NCBI GenBank assembly: GCA_963698275.1
Contig: CAVOQE010000009.1
Span: 496,001-560,000 of the forward strand
DNA from: Anderseniella sp963698275
Lineage (GTDB): Bacteria; Pseudomonadota; Alphaproteobacteria; Rhizobiales; Aestuariivirgaceae
Direction: 5' to 3'
DNA: 64,000 bases
Positions 1-9,122 of the stretch are shown here, one piece after another. The notes below the pieces were generated by a model, which was given only the letters and a program-made list of their open reading frames with translations, searched no databases and was not told the origin of the DNA. Every line of letters starts with the position of its first letter. The first letter of the stretch is position 1. A program made the position numbers and the translations under genes.

Positions 1-832
1 GGAAAGCGTTGCCCAGTCCGTTGAACGACAGGGCACGGGCCAGCGAAATCACATGGCCGCCATAGATCAGCCGGCGGCCAAACCGGCCCTGACCCTCGGT
101 GAACTGGTTGAAATGCACTTTCGCGGTGTTCTGGTACAGTCTGGTTGCCAGCATGTGCTCGGCTTCCTCCACCGTCATGCCGTCCACATGATCAATGCGC
201 TCACCGGCCTGGTAGTCGCCCCAGAAATAGGCAGAGCCGGAAAGCCCCGTGTCCCACTTTGCCGGATCGATCACCGGACACGCTGCCCCCAGATGAGCAG
301 GTGACACGTGATCCGGTAACTCCGGCACGACCGGATCAGGCGCAGGTGATGCCGCGTCCCGTTTGCGCACCATCACCCAGCGCACAAACTCAAGCACCGG
401 TTCACCGTGCTGGTTCATCCCCGTCGAGCGCACATAGACCACACCCGTTTTACCATTTGAATTCTGCTTCACACCGATGACTTCAGATTGCGAGTGAAGC
501 GTGTCTCCGGCAAAAACCGGTTTCAGAAAACGGCAATCCGCATAGCCCAGATTGGCGACGGCATTGAGCGAAATGTCCGGCACGGTCTTGCCGAACACAA
601 TGTGGAACACCAGCATGTCATCCAGCGGGAATTCCTGGTACCCGATCGCCCGGGCGAACGCGTCCGACGACTGCACCGCGCAGCGCATCCCGTAAAGCCC
701 GGTATAAAGCGCCCGTTCGCCCTCGCCCACCGTGCGCGGAACCGCATGCCGGATGACCTGGCCAACGGAGAAGTCCTCGAAAAAATTGCCTGCCGTTGTT
801 TTGCTGGATGTCTTGCCAGGTGTCGTGCTCAT
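1..832 (-). CDS. mch: MaoC-family dehydratase, probable mesaconyl-CoA hydratase (partial)
   Basis: About 277 residues are read on the minus strand from the ATG at 832; the C-terminus lies beyond the left window edge. After a short polar N-terminus the protein has FFEDFSVGQVIRH, then GYQEFPLDDMLVFH, RFLKPVFAGDTLHSQSEV and later NQFTEGQGRFGRRLIYGGHV, which fits double hot-dog MaoC hydratases of about 340 residues. The family hydrates mesaconyl-CoA to beta-methylmalyl-CoA in the ethylmalonyl-CoA pathway. Its start overlaps the stop of the upstream lyase gene by four bases (ATGA), so the two are translationally coupled, and a malyl-CoA enzyme next door supports this role. Family assignment is firm; the exact substrate is inferred from the neighbour. 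Confidence 0.8.
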   Translation of the reverse strand, partial: MSTTPGKTSSKTTAGNFFEDFSVGQVIRHAVPRTVGEGERALYTGLYGMRCAVQSSDAFARAIGYQEFPLDDMLVFHIVFGKTVPDISLNAVANLGYADCRFLKPVFAGDTLHSQSEVIGVKQNSNGKTGVVYVRSTGMNQHGEPVLEFVRWVMVRKRDAASPAPDPVVPELPDHVSPAHLGAACPVIDPAKWDTGLSGSAYFWGDYQAGERIDHVDGMTVEEAEHMLATRLYQNTAKVHFNQFTEGQGRFGRRLIYGGHVISLARALSFNGLGNAF

Positions 833-1707
833 GATGTTGCCTCCAGTGCAGAAATCGCCTCGCCCATGGCAACCGTCTTTCGCGCGATTTCACAATGCAG
901 CAGTTCGACCATGCGGCCATTGAGATTGATAGCGCCCAGACCGGCATTTTCCGGCAGGTCAAACGCCGCAATGATGTCGTTGGCCGCTGCAATCTGCTCC
1001 GGCGATGGCGCAAACGCCGCATTGGCCGGCGCAATCTGGCCGGGATGGATCAGGGTCTTGCCGTCCATGCCGATCAGGCGGCCCTGCGCACATTCGGCCG
1101 CACAGCCTTCCTCATTCCTGAAATCATTATAGACACCATCTATGATCGCCAGGCCGTAGGCGCGCGCCGCCGCTACGCAGGTCATCAGCCATGGCAGCAT
1201 GGCAACCCGGTCGCCACCCAGGCCTGCGCCGGTTTCCTTGGCCAGATCATTGGTGCCCATCACCATGCAGCCGAAGCGGGAGTATTCAGTGGCCGCAGAC
1301 GCGATTTCGCGCGCGTTCAGCATGGCCAGCGGTGTTTCCATCATGGCCCAGATGGACACCTGCTCCGGGGCATCCGCCATCGCCTTGTCGACGGTTGCAA
1401 TATCAAACGGTGTGGACACTTTTGGCACCAGAATGGCGTCCGGTCCCGCCTGTATTGCCGCAGACAGGTCATCCATGCCCCATTCGGAAGTCAGTGCATT
1501 GATGCGGATGACCAGTTCGCGCCTGCCATAGCCGCCGGCCTTCACCGCGTCACACACAAAGCCGCGCGCGTCCGCCTTGGCGGACGGTGCCACCGCATCT
1601 TCCAGATCGAGGATCAGTGTATCTGCGGCAAGCGTCTTTGCCTTTTCCAGCGCGCGGGTATTGGACCCCGGCATATACAAGACACTGCGGCGCGGCCTGA
1701 CAGTCAT
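829..1707 (-). CDS. HpcH/HpaI (CitE-like) lyase, probable (3S)-malyl-CoA thioesterase / malyl-CoA lyase
   Basis: This 292-residue protein has the CitE-type TIM-barrel pattern: RRSVLYMPGSNTRALEKA at the N-terminus, the metal-site LDLEDAV near residue 35, VPKVSTP, WAMMETPLAM and GMDGKTLIHPGQI near residue 225. Such enzymes cleave or hydrolyse malyl-CoA and beta-methylmalyl-CoA. The length is nearer the malyl-CoA thioesterase (Mcl2) type than the longer Mcl1 lyase. It is the first gene of a two-gene operon with the MaoC hydratase (4-base overlap). The ATG at 1707 is preceded by AGGGG. Which of the two activities it has cannot be decided from the sequence. Confidence 0.8.
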   Translation of the reverse strand: MTVRPRRSVLYMPGSNTRALEKAKTLAADTLILDLEDAVAPSAKADARGFVCDAVKAGGYGRRELVIRINALTSEWGMDDLSAAIQAGPDAILVPKVSTPFDIATVDKAMADAPEQVSIWAMMETPLAMLNAREIASAATEYSRFGCMVMGTNDLAKETGAGLGGDRVAMLPWLMTCVAAARAYGLAIIDGVYNDFRNEEGCAAECAQGRLIGMDGKTLIHPGQIAPANAAFAPSPEQIAAANDIIAAFDLPENAGLGAINLNGRMVELLHCEIARKTVAMGEAISALEATS

Positions 1708-1870
1708 GTAAGCTATTCCCCTGCAAGAACTCTATGTGCGCAGTTCATAATATATTGCAGCGCACAATAACAAGGGCGGAATAATCAAACATACCTAGCC
1801 ACCCAAAAGCCATTCAGACATACTGCCGGATCAACAACTCGCTAACCTTGTCAGGGTATACCCAAACCCC

Positions 1871-2711
1871 ATGGCCATTGTCTCCATCTCCTCGCGCATT
1901 TCACGCGGCTATATCGGCAATACGGCGTCTGCCTTTGCCGCTCGACGCCTCGGCATAGATGTGTGGGAAGTACCCACCGTTACCTGGGCGCATCATCCCG
2001 GTCATGGCAAGCCGTCGGGCATGGTCACCCCGGCCCAGACCATTACCGACATGCTGGCAAGTTTCGAACGGCCCGAATGGCGCCGCGAGATCGACCTGGT
2101 AATGACCGGGTATTTCCGTGATGCAGACCAGGTCGCAGCGGCAGCCGATTTCATCAAGCGCCTGCAGGAAGCCCGCCAGCAGTTCCAGGTGCTTGTCGAT
2201 CCGGTCTGTGCCGATTCATACGGCACCTATGTAGCAGACGAGGTTATCGCCGCGATCAAGACGCATCTTCTGCCGCTGGCTGACATCGCCATGCCGAACC
2301 GCTATGAACTTGACGTGCTGACCGGTGACAAGAGCAGCGACAACACGTCCCTGGTCCATGCGGCACGCTCGCTGGGAGCAGACACTGCGGTGGTCACGTC
2401 GGCCTTTCCGGACACGCTCGGCATCGGCAATCTGCTGGTCGAGGCCACGCGCTGCCACCTTGCATGAAACCCAGGCCTTTCCCGACCCGCCGCATGGCAC
2501 CGGCGATCTGTTTGCCGGTGTGTTCGCTGCCCGGATTCTCAAATCATCGCCCAGGGACGCGCTGCTGCATGCCGGCAACACCGCTTTCCGCGTGGTTGAA
2601 GCCACTGCGCTGTCTGCCAATGACGAGCTTGATCTCGCCGCCTGGAACGACCTGATCGATCAACCGCCACACACCGGCAATATCACCTCGGTTCGATCCA
2701 CAAATGCCTGA
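1871..2711 (+). pseudogene. pdxY: pyridoxal kinase, frameshifted
   Basis: PdxY phosphorylates pyridoxal to pyridoxal 5'-phosphate in the salvage pathway (PfkB/ribokinase fold). The first frame (1871-2467) gives ISSRISRGYIGNTASAFAA, PTVTWAHHPGHGKPSG, DPVCADSYGTYV and PNRYELDVLTG, then stops. The C-terminal half, including the GTGDLFAGVFAARIL anion-hole and catalytic motif, continues in another frame to the TGA at 2709-2711. Removing the single T at 2453 joins both parts seamlessly into about 279 residues, the normal family length. The last bases overlap the next start by 8, so the original reading frame seems to have been coupled. This is either a real inactivating insertion or a sequence error; see findings. 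Confidence 0.82.
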
Positions 2712-3402
2712 GAATTTTTTCCTCGGACTGGACGGCTGCAAGGCAGGCTGGGTCATGGTGTCATGGTCGGGGAAGCCCGATGCAACACCACAAGCGGGCA
2801 TCATCCCGGACATCCGCACCGCACTGGACACCGCTGCCAGTCACATCGGCGTCGACATGCCGATCGGATTTCCCGCCGATACGCCCCGGTCCTGCGAGGC
2901 TCTGGCGCGACAATACATCGGCGCGCGCCGATCATCGGTTTTCCCGGTACCTTGCCGCGAGGCCGTGATGGCCGACGACTACCGCGATGCCTGCGAGATC
3001 AACGCCCGTGTACTGGGCAAAAAGTTCTCGAAGCAGGCCTTCATGCTGTTTCCCAAAATGCGTGAAATCGATGCCGCCATCACACCGCAAACCCAGTCCC
3101 GGGTGTTCGAAGTCCATCCTGAAGTGGCGTTTTGTGCGCTGAACAATGATCGCCCGTTGAGCCATGCCAAGAAAACCGCAGACGGCGCTGCGCATCGGCG
3201 CGCGCTGCTAACCGCCGGCGGTTTTCCGCTGGACCGGTTGCAGCATCCTGACTGGAAGACGTCGCAAGCCGCAGATGACGACATTCTGGATGCCTGTGCG
3301 TGTTGCTGGTCGGCACGGCGTATTGCCACGGACGATCACCTGACGTTCCCCGCCACACCCGAATTCGACGCCCGCGGCCTTCGCATGCAGATCAATGCAT
3401 GA
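2704..3402 (+). CDS. DUF429 family protein (predicted RNase H-fold nuclease)
   Basis: This 232-residue protein matches DUF429: LGLDGCKAGWVMVSW at the N-terminus, GVDMPIGFP near residue 50, RSSVFPVPCREAV near 80, a GKKFSKQAF segment and VFEVHPEVAFCALN near 140, followed by KKTADGAAHRRALL. The conserved aspartates fit an RNase H-like fold. The biological role of the family is not established. It begins inside the end of pdxY (8-base overlap), so the two were probably one transcript. Confidence 0.75.
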   Translation: MPENFFLGLDGCKAGWVMVSWSGKPDATPQAGIIPDIRTALDTAASHIGVDMPIGFPADTPRSCEALARQYIGARRSSVFPVPCREAVMADDYRDACEINARVLGKKFSKQAFMLFPKMREIDAAITPQTQSRVFEVHPEVAFCALNNDRPLSHAKKTADGAAHRRALLTAGGFPLDRLQHPDWKTSQAADDDILDACACCWSARRIATDDHLTFPATPEFDARGLRMQINA

Positions 3403-3503
3403 CAATCGGCAATGCACTGGTTGCCGCGCGTGCACAAAACAGCCACTATGGCACCGGCTTCTCCACGCTATCACTATCATCCCCATCCAACCCCACGCAG
3501 CAC

Positions 3504-4430
3504 ATGATCACCCAGACAGACATTGAACTCGCCTACGCACGCATTGCGTCGCGCATCTGCCGCACACCGGTCATGCAGGTCGCGCTGCCCGGCATCGAAC
3601 AGCCGGTCACCTTGAAACTGGAATGCTTTCAGTATTCCGGTTCGTTCAAGGCGCGCGGAGCGTTCAATTCGCTGATCGGCAATGACGCCGCGAAAACCGC
3701 AGGCGTTGCCGCGGCATCCGGCGGCAATCACGGGGCGGCGGTTGCCCATGTCGCGCAAGTCCTGGGGCTTGAGGCACATATCTTCGTGCCGTCGATATCC
3801 GCTCCGGCCAAGGTCGCGCGCATCAGGTCCTATGGCGCCGAAGTGATACAGGACGGGGCCAACTATGCCGAAGCGCTTGCATTGTGTGATGCCCATATTG
3901 CCCGAACCGGTGCGGTATCGGTTCATGCCTACAATGCCGAACCGACACTGGCCGGTCAGGGAACGCTCGGCCTTGAGCTGGAGGAGCAGTGCCCCGGCCT
4001 CGACACGGTTCTTGTCGCAGTGGGCGGCGGCGGGCTGATCGGTGGTGTGGCCGCTTGGTATGGCGAGCGCACGCGGATCATTGCTGTTGAACCGGAAACC
4101 TGCATGGCGCTGCATGCTGCCCGCGCCGCCGGGCACCCCGTCAAGGTCGACGTTTCAGGCATTGCCGCGGATTCGCTTGGAGCATCGGAAATCGGAAAGC
4201 TCGCGTTTGAAATCGCCAAAACCCATGTCGATGATTGCCTGCTGGTACCTGATGAGGCGATTGAAGCTGCCCAGATGTGGCTCTGGCACAATCACCGCAT
4301 TATAACGGAACCCGGTGGCGCAACGGTGCTTGCTGCCTTGCTGAGCGGAATTTACAGACCGAAAGACAATGAAAAAATCTGCGCCGTGATATGCGGTGCC
4401 AATGTTGATCCGGCAAAGTTCGCTGTTTAG
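3504..4430 (+). CDS. threonine/serine dehydratase (PLP-dependent, fold type II)
   Basis: Threonine dehydratases deaminate L-threonine or L-serine to 2-oxo acids; close relatives are serine racemases. The 308-residue protein shows the PLP lysine in SGSFKARGAFN (Lys49), SGGNHGAAVAHVA for cofactor orientation, the glycine loop VGGGGLIGGVAAW that binds the PLP phosphate, and a C-terminal TEPGGATVLAALL. There is no C-terminal ACT domain, so it is the short catabolic/racemase-like type. I chose ATG 3504 because residues before it are not conserved and MITQTDIELAYARI is the usual N-terminus. It lies about 100 bp after the DUF429 gene. The preferred substrate is not predictable. Confidence 0.83.
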   Translation: MITQTDIELAYARIASRICRTPVMQVALPGIEQPVTLKLECFQYSGSFKARGAFNSLIGNDAAKTAGVAAASGGNHGAAVAHVAQVLGLEAHIFVPSISAPAKVARIRSYGAEVIQDGANYAEALALCDAHIARTGAVSVHAYNAEPTLAGQGTLGLELEEQCPGLDTVLVAVGGGGLIGGVAAWYGERTRIIAVEPETCMALHAARAAGHPVKVDVSGIAADSLGASEIGKLAFEIAKTHVDDCLLVPDEAIEAAQMWLWHNHRIITEPGGATVLAALLSGIYRPKDNEKICAVICGANVDPAKFAV

Positions 4431-4461
4431 TTCAGGTTTTGCCCAAAAAGGAGATGTCCAG

Positions 4462-4749
4462 GTGGCTGCCTATATCATCGCGCGCATTGATGTAACCAAT
4501 GCTGACCAGTACGAGAACTACAAGGCTGCGGCCCCTGCCGCGATTGCCAAATACGGCGGTACCTATCTGGCTCGCGGCGGCGCGGTTGAGACCGTTGAGG
4601 GAGACAATGAAGGACGCCGGGTTGTGATCCTGCAGTTTCCCGACATGGATGCCGCGCGCGCCTTCTACAACTCGCCGGAATACACCGCCGCCCGCGAACA
4701 GCGCGCCGGTGCAGCCAATGGCCAGTTCGTGATTGTCGAGGGGCTTTAG
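4462..4749 (+). CDS. DUF1330 domain-containing protein
   Basis: This 95-residue ferredoxin-like dimeric alpha/beta-barrel protein of the DUF1330 family has AAYIIARIDVTNADQYENYK at the start, then KYGGTYLARGG and VILQFPDMDAARAFYNSPEY. The function is unknown; relatives resemble small monooxygenase-type barrels. The GTG at 4462 is preferred over an upstream ATG because it gives the canonical N-terminus and has AAAAGGAG at 4446-4452 as ribosome binding site. Its TAG stop codon is the first triplet of a truncated intergenic repeat (TAGATCAG). Confidence 0.78.
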   Translation: MAAYIIARIDVTNADQYENYKAAAPAAIAKYGGTYLARGGAVETVEGDNEGRRVVILQFPDMDAARAFYNSPEYTAAREQRAGAANGQFVIVEGL

Positions 4750-4788
4750 ATCAGTTTTATGGGTTCAATTGAGCCCATGTTGCCCTAG
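4747..4788. repeat. two-hairpin intergenic repeat, internally deleted copy
   Basis: The sequence reads TAGATCAG followed directly by TTTTATGGGTTCAATTGAG and CCCATGTTGCCCTA. It joins the left tip of arm A to the core and right side of arm B of the intergenic repeat seen complete at 50072-50175. It lies between converging genes, supplies the TAG stop of the DUF1330 gene, and its right end overlaps the stop of the DUF1223 gene. The ATGGGTTC / GAGCCCAT palindrome may act as a bidirectional terminator. Confidence 0.6.
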
Positions 4789-5555
4789 GCAGATGCATCC
4801 ATCTTGGCACAGCCCAGTATCGGGCCGCCGCCGTCGACCTGCAGAACCACCACGCACATGGAGTTCTGCTTGTTGACGATCTGCGCCTTGGGCAGGTTGA
4901 ACGACGCCGCCTCGCCTCTCCACATGCCGATCGGCGTCATCTGGCGGACCACATTGTAGTAATCGATGTTGCGGCCGGTGTTTTCGCCCCGCCTGATGGC
5001 CACCGAAACTTTCGGTTCAACCGACATCACCCACACCGTTGATGACTGGATGATACGGTCCGTCGGGCCGCCGGCCACGTCGACATGCAGTTCACCGCCC
5101 TTGGACGAAACCTTGATCGGCACAAAATAGCTGTCGGGAATGCCAGCCTGCTGTTCCACTTCTTTCATCACGGCCTGCTTGTGCGATCCGACCGCATGGG
5201 CACGGCCATTGATCACCATTTGCGGCGTGTAAACCCGGCCGTCACCACGCCGGCTGGCATATTCTCTCTGGCGCCGTGTGAATGCCGCCGAACCAAGCGT
5301 GTCGCGCCATCCGAGATAGTCCCAGTAATCGACGTTCATGGTCACACCGATAACGCCCGGACGCAGGACCAGCTCTCCCATGAAGGCGTCTGCAGGCGGG
5401 CACGAAGAACACCCTTGCGACGTGAACAGTTCCACGAAAACCGGGGTCTCGCGCGATGCCAGAGCCGGCCTGGATACACCTGTCGCGGCGGCGGCTGTGA
5501 TGGCCGCACCACCGGCAAGCAGCCCGCGGCGGGAGATATGTGTCAACTTGTCCAT
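4785..5555 (-). CDS. secreted DUF1223 thioredoxin-like protein
   Basis: This 256-residue protein starts at ATG 5555 with a Tat-like signal (SRRGLLAGGAAITAAAA), followed by PVFVELFTSQGCSSCPPADA, the CxxC motif typical of DUF1223 periplasmic thioredoxin-fold proteins, then VDYWDYLGWRDTLGS and YTPQMVINGR. The function is unknown; the CSSC pair suggests a thiol redox role in the periplasm. An upstream ATG at 5585 would bury the signal peptide behind ten extra residues. It lies downstream of and parallel to aconitase. Confidence 0.8.
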   Translation of the reverse strand: MDKLTHISRRGLLAGGAAITAAAATGVSRPALASRETPVFVELFTSQGCSSCPPADAFMGELVLRPGVIGVTMNVDYWDYLGWRDTLGSAAFTRRQREYASRRGDGRVYTPQMVINGRAHAVGSHKQAVMKEVEQQAGIPDSYFVPIKVSSKGGELHVDVAGGPTDRIIQSSTVWVMSVEPKVSVAIRRGENTGRNIDYYNVVRQMTPIGMWRGEAASFNLPKAQIVNKQNSMCVVVLQVDGGGPILGCAKMDASA

Positions 5556-5590
5556 ATGGTGACTTATGACCCAACTACCATTCAACTGCT

Positions 5591-5608
5591 ACTCACGAGT
5601 GAGTGAGT
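5591..5608. promoter_or_regulatory. possible TetR-type operator upstream of the DUF1223 gene
   Basis: The inverted repeat ACTCAC-GA-GTGAGT (5591-5604), extended by another GAGT unit, lies 35 bp upstream of the DUF1223 start. Spaced GTGAGT/ACTCAC half-sites resemble TetR-family operators. No TetR gene is adjacent, so the assignment is tentative. Confidence 0.3.
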
Positions 5609-5677
5609 TGTCATTGATGCTTCCCAAAATTACAACACACACCCTATATCACACTGCAGGCTCACGCTGCATCAGCA

Positions 5678-8377
5678 TCATGCCGCCAGCTGGCGCAACA
5701 CGTAGGGCAGAATGCCCCCATTGGCGAAATAATCCAGTTCGTCTGCCGTATCGATGCGGCTCTTGACCGTAACGGTCGTGGTCTTTCCGCCGGACGTGAT
5801 CTCCACATCATAGGTCTGCTGCGGCTTCATTTTGCCGTCGAGCCCGTTGATGGTGACGGTCTCGTCGCCCTTCAGACCCAGCGCTTCCCAGCTGTCGTCG
5901 CCCTGGAACTGCAATGGCAGCACGCCCATGCCGATCAGGTTTGAGCGGTGAATACGTTCGAACGACTGGGCAATCACGGCCCGCACGCCCAAAAGGCGTG
6001 TGCCCTTGGCTGCCCAGTCCCGTGACGAGCCGGTGCCATATTCCTTGCCGGCAAACACCACCAGTGGCACGTCTTCAGCCTTGTATTTCATGGCCGCATC
6101 ATAGATCGCCATCTGTTTGCCGGACGGATAGTGCCTGGTGTAGCCGCCCTCAACACCCGACAGCATCTGGTTCTTGATGCGGATATTGGCAAACGTGCCG
6201 CGCATCATCACCTGATGATTGCCGCGCCGGGCGCCATAGGAATTGAAATCGATCGGACGGATCTGGTGCTCGGTCAGGTAATCACCGGCCGGGCCTTCCG
6301 CCTTGATCGATCCCGCAGGAGAAATATGGTCGGTGGTGATGGAATCCTTGAACAGGCCCAGAATGCGGGCGTTCACGACATTCTGTATCGCATCCGGCTC
6401 CATCTTCATGCCGTCAAAATATGGCGGGTTCTGCACATAGGTGGAGGTTGACTCCCAGCCATATGTCATGCCGCCGTCGACCTTGATCTTGCGCCACTGG
6501 GCATCGCCCTTGAACACATCCTTGTAGCGGCTCTGATAGGCCTTGCGGGTCACGTTCTTGCGCACGAACTCGGCAACCTCCTTGGCATCCGGCCAGATGT
6601 CGGCCAGGTACACCGGTTCACCCTTTGCCGTATGGCCGAGCGGATCGGTTGTCAGATTGATGTTCATGGATCCGGCAATCGCGTAGGCAACCACCAGCGG
6701 CGGTGATGCCAGGTAGTTGGCACGCACGTCCGGATTTACCCGGCCTTCGAAGTTGCGGTTTCCCGACAGGACCGAACAGGCCACCAGGTTGTTCGCCTTG
6801 ATGGCGTCTGAAATGTTTTCCGGCAACGGACCGGAATTGCCGATACAGGTGGTGCAGCCGTAGCCGACCAGGTCAAATCCCATCTTGTCCAGGTCTTTCT
6901 GCAGGCCGGCAGACTTGAGATATTCCGTTACAACCTGCGATCCCGGCGCCAGCGATGTCTTCACCCATGGCTTTACCTTGAGGCCGAACTTGGCGGCATT
7001 GCGCGCCAGCAGTCCGGCACCGATCATCACCGTCGGGTTGGACGTATTGGTGCACGATGTGATCGCGGCAATAACCACGTCGCCATGGCCAAGATCAAAG
7101 TTTGCACCCGACACCTCATGGCGCTTTGTCATTTCATCGGCCTGTTTGAATTCGGTTTCCATGGCCGTGGCAAAGGCGGTTGTTGCCTCGGACAGGATGA
7201 CCCGGTCCTGTGGCCGCTTGGGTCCGGAAATCGCGGGGACCACGGCACCGAGGTCAAGTTCAATGGTCGAGGTGAACACCGGGTCCGGCGAGGACTTGGT
7301 GCGGAACATGCCTTGTGTCTTGGCATATTTTTCAACCAGGTCCACCTGAGCCTGGGCCCGACCGGTGCCCTTGAGGTAGGCAAGCGTTTCATTGGATGTT
7401 GTGAAGAAACCGCATGTCGCACCGTATTCCGGAGCCATGTTGGCGATGGTAGCCTGATCTTCCAGCGACAGGTTACCGAGGCCTGGGCCATAGAACTCCA
7501 CGAATTTTCCGACCACGCCCTTGATGCGCAGCATTTCGACAACCCGCAAAACCAGATCCGTCGCGGTTGTGCCCTTGGCCAGCTTGCCGGTCAGCTTGAA
7601 GCCCACCACTTCCGGGATCAGCATGGAAATCGGCTGCCCCAGCATGGCCGCTTCGGCCTCGATGCCGCCCACGCCCCAACCGAGCACGGCCAGGCCGTTG
7701 ACCATGGTTGTGTGTGAATCCGTTCCGACCAGCGTGTCTGGATAGGCAACTGTCGCGGCCTTGCCGTTCACCTTCTGCTTCTTGGTCCACACGGTCTTGG
7801 CCAGATATTCCAGGTTCACCTGGTGGCAGATGCCGGTGCCGGGCGGAACGACCCTGAAATTGTCAAATGCGTCCTGGCCCCATTTCAGGAACTTGTAGCG
7901 CTCGCCATTGCGGTCATATTCCATGTTGACGTTTTTCTTGAACGCGCCCGCGGTACCGAAAAAGTCCACCATCACGGAATGGTCGATGACCAGATCCACA
8001 GGAGCCAGCGGATTGATTTTCTTCGGATTGCCCCCGAGATCAACCATGGCGTCGCGCATCGCGGCCAGGTCAACAACGGCGGGAACGCCGGTAAAGTCCT
8101 GCATCAGCACACGGGCCGGGCGGAACGCGATCTCGCGGTTGGATTTTCCCTTTGCCTTGACCCATTTGGCCATCGCTTCGATGTCGGTTTTGGTGACCGT
8201 GCGCCCATCTTCGTGGCGCAGCAAATTCTCCAGAAGAACCTTCAGGGAAGACGGCAGCGACGAGATTCCGTCAAGACCGTTTTTCTCAGCCGCCTTGAGT
8301 GAATAATACACATACGCCTTGTTCCCAACCTTGAGGGTCTTGCGGCATTTGAAACTGTCAAGCGACTGATCGGTCAT
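5678..8377 (-). CDS. acnA: aconitate hydratase A
   Basis: Aconitase isomerises citrate to isocitrate in the TCA cycle using a 4Fe-4S cluster. The 899-residue protein has the AcnA/IRP length and order: an N-terminal MTDQSLDSFKCRKTL, VLMQDFTGVPAVVDLAAMRD, the substrate loop DTLVGTDSHTTMVNGL, cluster cysteines in ITSCTNTSNP (near residue 440) and GYGCTTCIGNSGP (near 505), and the swivel domain with GKEYGTGSSRDWAAKG. It is transcribed away from ccmA across a 126-bp gap, an arrangement common in Hyphomicrobiales. The start is the ATG at 8377; no alternative fits the family better. Confidence 0.97.
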   Translation of the reverse strand: MTDQSLDSFKCRKTLKVGNKAYVYYSLKAAEKNGLDGISSLPSSLKVLLENLLRHEDGRTVTKTDIEAMAKWVKAKGKSNREIAFRPARVLMQDFTGVPAVVDLAAMRDAMVDLGGNPKKINPLAPVDLVIDHSVMVDFFGTAGAFKKNVNMEYDRNGERYKFLKWGQDAFDNFRVVPPGTGICHQVNLEYLAKTVWTKKQKVNGKAATVAYPDTLVGTDSHTTMVNGLAVLGWGVGGIEAEAAMLGQPISMLIPEVVGFKLTGKLAKGTTATDLVLRVVEMLRIKGVVGKFVEFYGPGLGNLSLEDQATIANMAPEYGATCGFFTTSNETLAYLKGTGRAQAQVDLVEKYAKTQGMFRTKSSPDPVFTSTIELDLGAVVPAISGPKRPQDRVILSEATTAFATAMETEFKQADEMTKRHEVSGANFDLGHGDVVIAAITSCTNTSNPTVMIGAGLLARNAAKFGLKVKPWVKTSLAPGSQVVTEYLKSAGLQKDLDKMGFDLVGYGCTTCIGNSGPLPENISDAIKANNLVACSVLSGNRNFEGRVNPDVRANYLASPPLVVAYAIAGSMNINLTTDPLGHTAKGEPVYLADIWPDAKEVAEFVRKNVTRKAYQSRYKDVFKGDAQWRKIKVDGGMTYGWESTSTYVQNPPYFDGMKMEPDAIQNVVNARILGLFKDSITTDHISPAGSIKAEGPAGDYLTEHQIRPIDFNSYGARRGNHQVMMRGTFANIRIKNQMLSGVEGGYTRHYPSGKQMAIYDAAMKYKAEDVPLVVFAGKEYGTGSSRDWAAKGTRLLGVRAVIAQSFERIHRSNLIGMGVLPLQFQGDDSWEALGLKGDETVTINGLDGKMKPQQTYDVEITSGGKTTTVTVKSRIDTADELDYFANGGILPYVLRQLAA

Positions 8378-8503
8378 CTGGTACTGGCTCCGTGGAATTT
8401 GTGTGATGGGCGTCTTCTAGACAAATCTTTCGTCAAGTACCAGTGGCACATACCAAAGGAAGTGACTTTCAACTGCGGTTTGTTTGCGCTAAACACCGCT
8501 CGC

Positions 8504-9121
8504 ATGAGGATTGTGGGGCAACAACTGGCATGTGAACGCGGCGGGCGACTGGTTTTCGCCGGTCTCGACTTTACAGCCCGGGCAGGCCGCATGCTGGTGT
8601 TGCGCGGGCCCAACGGGGCCGGCAAGACATCTCTGCTGCGTCTTATCGCCGGACTGGCCGAACCTGCCGGCGGCACGTTGGCCTTTGAAGAGGCCTCCCT
8701 GCCCGCAGATACACTGCTTGGCGAACATGTTCACTTCATTGCCCACCAGGACGCCATCAAGCTGCATCTGTCAGTGGAGGAAAACCTCAGCTTCTGGTCG
8801 GGATTCTTCGGCGGCGGTGATGTGGCAGGCGCGATGACAGCCATGAACCTTGACGCCCTCGGTCAATTTCAGGCCCAGCGTCTGTCTGCCGGTCAAAAGC
8901 GCCGTCTGGGTCTTGCCCGTCTTGCTCTGGTTGAAAAACCCGTGTGGTTGCTGGATGAGCCAACCGTCGGACTGGACACCGCCTCACAGAAACTGCTGGC
9001 GAAGATGATGACACGGCATCTTGACGGCGGTGGCATCATCATCGCATCCACGCACATAGACTTGCCTGTCAAATCCAGCGATGTGCTGGATTTTGCCAGA
9101 CTTGCAGACCGGGCTGGATGA
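8504..9121 (+). CDS. ccmA: heme exporter ATP-binding protein CcmA
   Basis: CcmA is the ATPase of the CcmABCD complex that releases holo-CcmE during cytochrome c maturation at the inner membrane. The 205-residue protein has Walker A GPNGAGKTSLLR, signature LSAGQKRRLGLARL and Walker B PVWLLDEPTVGLD. The ATG at 8504 (MRIVGQQLACERGG) is chosen because upstream residues in the open frame do not resemble the family. ccmB follows after one base, so the two are co-translated. Confidence 0.93.
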   Translation: MRIVGQQLACERGGRLVFAGLDFTARAGRMLVLRGPNGAGKTSLLRLIAGLAEPAGGTLAFEEASLPADTLLGEHVHFIAHQDAIKLHLSVEENLSFWSGFFGGGDVAGAMTAMNLDALGQFQAQRLSAGQKRRLGLARLALVEKPVWLLDEPTVGLDTASQKLLAKMMTRHLDGGGIIIASTHIDLPVKSSDVLDFARLADRAG

Positions 9122-9122
9122 C

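Noticed and set aside
7085..7717. Long antisense frame opposite acnA
   Set aside because: It is a shadow of a highly conserved aconitase reading frame in GC-rich DNA.
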